A stretch of DNA of 35,967 nt from Paracoccus sp. (in: a-proteobacteria) (GTDB lineage Bacteria; Pseudomonadota; Alphaproteobacteria; Rhodobacterales; Rhodobacteraceae): assembly GCA_030538705.1 (NCBI GenBank), contig JAUNTL010000022.1:1-35967 (forward strand), read 5' to 3'. Below the pieces are notes generated by a model that saw nothing but the letters and a program-made list of their open reading frames with translations, did not search any database and was not told the origin of the DNA. Of this stretch, positions 33,690 to 35,967 are shown in pieces. Each line of letters starts with the position of its first letter. The stretch's first letter is position 1. The translations under genes were made by a program, and so were the position numbers.

Positions 33690-35021
33690 ATGACCATCAC
33701 CCGCTTTGCCCCCTCGCCCACGGGGCATATCCATGTCGGCAACCTGCGCGCGGCGCTGTTCAACTGGCTTATTGCGCGCAAGGCCGGCGGCACATTCATC
33801 CTGCGGTTCGATGATACCGACCGCGAGCGGTCAAAGCAGGAATATATGGATGGCATCCGCCGCGATCTGGAATGGCTGGGGCTGGACTGGGACCGGACCG
33901 AACAGCAGTCAAAACGGCTTGACCGTTACGAGGCGGTGGCGGCGGATCTGCGCGGCGCGGGCCGCCTTTACGAGGTGTTCGAGACGCCGGCCGAGCTGGA
34001 TCTGAAGCGTAAAAAGCAGCTGAACATGGGCCGCCCGCCGGTTTACGACCGCGCCGGTCTGGCGCTGAGCGATGACGACCGCGCCCGGCTGCGTGCCGAG
34101 GGGCGCGATGGTTACTGGCGTTTCCAGCTGGATCAGAACCGCATCGAATGGCACGACGGGATCCTTGGCCCGATCTCGATTGACGCGGCCTCGGTCAGTG
34201 ATCCGGTGCTGATCCGCGCCGACGGGCAGGTGCTGTATACCTTTGCTTCGTCCGTGGATGATACCGATATGGGTGTCACCGATATCGTGCGCGGCGCGGA
34301 TCATGTGACCAATACCGCAACCCAGATCCAGATCATTCAGGCGATTGGCGGCGTCGTGCCGCGCTTTGCCCATCACAGCCTGCTGACCGGCGCGCAGGGC
34401 GAGGAGTTGTCAAAGCGCCTTGGCTCGCTGGCGATCCGTGACCTGCGCGAGGCCGGCGTGGCGCCCGAGGCACTGGTTTCGATGATGTCGCGGCTGGGGT
34501 CGTCACAGCCGGTCGAATTTTTGTCGATGGATGAGATCATCGCGAGCTTTGATCTGTCGCATTTCGGGGCATCACCGACGAAATTCGATGCCCAGGACCT
34601 GTGGCCGCTGACCCGCGCGCGCAATCAGGCCCTGCCATTTTCGGCGGTGGCCGATCGCATCGCGGCGCTTGGTGTGCCGGACGATCTGGCGGAACGGTTC
34701 TGGCATGTGGCCAGCCAGAACATCACGAAACTGGATGATCTGGCCGGCTGGTGGCAGATCTTCAGCCAGGGCGCGACGCCCGAGATCGCGCCCGAGGATG
34801 CCGATTTCATCGCGCAGGCCCTGACCCTGCTGCCGCCCTTGCCCTATACGGATGCCACCTGGAGCGAATGGACCACCGCCGTCAAAGAGGCCACCGGCCG
34901 CAAGGGCAAGGCGCTGTTCATGCCGCTGCGCAAGGCGCTGACCGGGCAGGCGCATGGGCCGGAAATGGCCGATGTGATGCCGCTGTTGCAGACCGCCCCC
35001 GGCGCCCGCCCGCGCGGCTGA
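33690..35021 (+). CDS. gltX: Glutamyl-tRNA synthetase
   Basis: A 443-residue class I synthetase that charges tRNA-Glu. The HIGH-type motif is HIHVGN (13-18), the KMSKS-type motif is ELSKRLG (239-245), and FDDTDRERSK is the conserved acid-rich segment after the first motif. It is the shorter (about 440-residue) of the two types that alphaproteobacteria commonly carry, so a second gltX elsewhere in the genome is expected; one may charge tRNA-Gln with Glu for amidation by GatCAB. GAGGA lies eight bases before the ATG at 33690. It stands alone and is convergent with the phosphatase gene. The assignment is firm. Confidence 0.96.
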   Translation: MTITRFAPSPTGHIHVGNLRAALFNWLIARKAGGTFILRFDDTDRERSKQEYMDGIRRDLEWLGLDWDRTEQQSKRLDRYEAVAADLRGAGRLYEVFETPAELDLKRKKQLNMGRPPVYDRAGLALSDDDRARLRAEGRDGYWRFQLDQNRIEWHDGILGPISIDAASVSDPVLIRADGQVLYTFASSVDDTDMGVTDIVRGADHVTNTATQIQIIQAIGGVVPRFAHHSLLTGAQGEELSKRLGSLAIRDLREAGVAPEALVSMMSRLGSSQPVEFLSMDEIIASFDLSHFGASPTKFDAQDLWPLTRARNQALPFSAVADRIAALGVPDDLAERFWHVASQNITKLDDLAGWWQIFSQGATPEIAPEDADFIAQALTLLPPLPYTDATWSEWTTAVKEATGRKGKALFMPLRKALTGQAHGPEMADVMPLLQTAPGARPRG

Positions 35022-35028
35022 ACCCGAA

Positions 35029-35071
35029 CCCGGACCCGGCCAGCAGCCCGCGCGCACCGGCCGGGACCGGG
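35029..35071. repeat. GC-rich inverted repeat after gltX
   Basis: CCCGGACCCGGCC (35029-35041) and GGCCGGGACCGGG (35059-35071) pair with one A-A mismatch around a 17-base loop. It begins seven bases past the gltX stop codon. It has no T-run, so it is a weak terminator candidate; its composition is like the repeat after rhlE. Confidence 0.5.
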
Positions 35072-35127
35072 GCCGCCCGTGCATGTGCCGTGCGACCGGC
35101 CATGATCCGTTGCCTGCGGTATCGGGA

Positions 35128-35694
35128 TCAGCTGTCGTAAAAGCCCAGTTCCGGTTCCATCCGTTCCCATGTCCGGTCCATCGCCCAGGCCCGGCTGAGC
35201 CAGGGGATGCCGACATGGCCGAAGGCCGGCGAGAGATGCCATTCGGCCTGTGCCTCGCTGCCGCCATCAATCCCCGCGACATAAAGCGCGGCGGCCAGAC
35301 CTGTCCGGTCTGCCCCGCCCATGCAGTGAATCAGCAAGGGCTTTGGCGCGTCTCGCATGATCTCGATCAGGCGCAGCGCCTCGGGGCTGTCCAACTCACG
35401 TGCTGCGGACATGCGAAAGTCGATATGGGTGATGCCGAGGCGGTCGGTGACGGCGCGCTCGGTCTCATACCAGTCGCTGCCGGGGTTTGCGCCGCGCAGG
35501 TTCAGCACGGTGGCAATGCCATGCTCGCGCTGCCACCGGACCAGAGCCTGGCCATCCATCTGGGCCGCGCGATAGGCCGAACCGGGGCTGATCTCGTGAA
35601 AATTTCCGCTGGCATGCAGCCAGCCGAACCAGCCCATCGCCACCACCACAGCCGCCGCAACAAGGATTGCTGTCCGTTTAAGCCAGCGCCACAT
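35128..35694 (-). CDS. Membrane-anchored protein tyrosine phosphatase-like protein
   Basis: A 188-residue protein with a short N-terminal membrane anchor (about residues 8-26, TAILVAAAVVVAMGWFGWL), which leaves the catalytic domain outside the inner membrane. The domain is of the dual-specificity/tyrosine phosphatase kind: the active-site loop is H123-C124-M-G-G-A-D-R130-T-G, the CX5R signature. ATVLNLRG and SPGSAYRAAQ upstream also fit the DSP-like group seen near exopolysaccharide genes in some bacteria, although none is next to it. The ATG at 35694 has GGAG seven bases upstream and is preferred to an ATG at 35709. An extended -10 element TGC-TAGGTT (35728-35723) is a possible promoter. Substrate unknown. 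Confidence 0.88.
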   Translation of the reverse strand: MWRWLKRTAILVAAAVVVAMGWFGWLHASGNFHEISPGSAYRAAQMDGQALVRWQREHGIATVLNLRGANPGSDWYETERAVTDRLGITHIDFRMSAARELDSPEALRLIEIMRDAPKPLLIHCMGGADRTGLAAALYVAGIDGGSEAQAEWHLSPAFGHVGIPWLSRAWAMDRTWERMEPELGFYDS

Positions 35695-35844
35695 TGATAT
35701 CTCCACCATGGGAACCGGCGGGAACCTAGCACATTTCCTGACCCGCGCAGCATCCGCGTCGCCCGGTGCAGATCACATTCTGCGGCGCGGCCACGGCCAG
35801 CCGTGCGGACCGCCCGGCGGCGCGGGATTTTCGCCAGAAACCGC

Positions 35845-35873
35845 TTGACGGCCCCGGCCCTCTCACATACATC
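35845..35873 (+). promoter_or_regulatory. Promoter of tRNA-Met
   Basis: TTGACG (35845-35850), a 17-base spacer and TACATC (35868-35873). Transcription would begin near 35880, 17 bases before the tRNA. This is one of the best matches to the alphaproteobacterial consensus in the window. Confidence 0.7.
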
Positions 35874-35896
35874 GCCTGCACCCATGTGGCGCTTGG

Positions 35897-35967
35897 GGCG
35901 GAGTAGCTCAGCTGGTTAGAGCAGAGGAATCATAATCCTTGTGTCGGGGGTTCAAATCCCTCCTCCG
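35897..35967 (+). tRNA. tRNA-Met (anticodon CAT), cut by the window edge
   Basis: The 5' acceptor strand is GGCGGAG, the D-arm is GCTC-AGCTGGTTA-GAGC, and the anticodon stem-loop AGGAA-TCATAAT-CCTTG has anticodon CAT. The T-arm is GGGGG-TTCAAAT-CCCTC. The sequence ends inside the 3' acceptor strand (CTCCG), so the last two or three acceptor bases and the CCA end are beyond the window. The G1-C72 type pairing (G at position 1) and absence of the initiator's three G-C pairs in the anticodon stem indicate the elongator form. Confidence 0.93.

Overview
The window is a GC-rich (roughly 65% G+C by eye) piece of chromosome from an alphaproteobacterium of the Rhodobacteraceae, most probably the genus Paracoccus. 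The best evidence is the cytochrome pair in the middle. The cytochrome c oxidase subunit I carries its heme, CuB and proton-channel residues at the same residue numbers as the Paracoccus denitrificans protein (H94, D124, N131, H276, E278, Y280, H325, H326, K354, H411, H413). Next to it is a soluble cytochrome of the Paracoccus c550 type. Promoters of the alphaproteobacterial TTGAC-N17-TA(G/T)nnT kind fit the same group. Almost all of the window is core genome. I see no insertion sequence, prophage, CRISPR array or integrase.

Layout. 1-1.8 kb: a small conserved protein, an M48 metalloprotease lipoprotein and a small unknown protein. 1.8-5.1 kb (minus): ilvI-ilvH (acetolactate synthase) and bpt (N-end rule leucyltransferase). 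5.3-8.2 kb (plus): glnE. 8.3-11.6 kb (minus): carA followed by a membrane glycosyltransferase with an N-terminal MshEN-like domain. 11.7-13.1 kb: yqeY, a DUF3008 protein and a DUF2244 membrane protein. 13.2-16.6 kb (minus): tRNA-Leu(GAG), lipB, cycA and ctaD, with well-defined terminators. 16.8-21.4 kb (plus): a complete polyamine-type ABC transporter (ATPase, binding protein, two permeases). 21.4-26.8 kb (minus): a tight operon dac-tmk-holB-tatD-MBL hydrolase-AEC transporter, with ATGA overlaps. 26.9-29.0 kb (minus): rhlE-type helicase and tdk. 29.0-31.0 kb: a 640-base leader region and a Hint-domain protein of different base composition. 31.0-33.6 kb (minus): metallopeptidase, pfkB, an unknown protein and dtd. 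33.7-35.0 kb (plus): gltX. The end holds a tyrosine phosphatase-like protein and a tRNA-Met(CAT) cut by the window edge.

How the genes work together. Most are housekeeping: branched-chain amino acids (ilv), pyrimidine/arginine entry (carA), control of glutamine synthetase (glnE), DNA replication and dTTP supply (holB, tmk, tdk), cell-wall trimming (dac), lipoylation (lipB), respiration (cycA, ctaD) and translation (gltX, dtd, two tRNAs). The parts most worth a second look are: the MshEN-glycosyltransferase, whose start is preceded by a perfect TTAA-N7-TTAA (CtrA-type) box; the Hint protein, with a compositionally foreign N-terminal half; two similar palindromes in front of the ABC operon; a 19-bp perfect inverted repeat between rhlE and tdk; and an orphan terminator upstream of the Hint gene.
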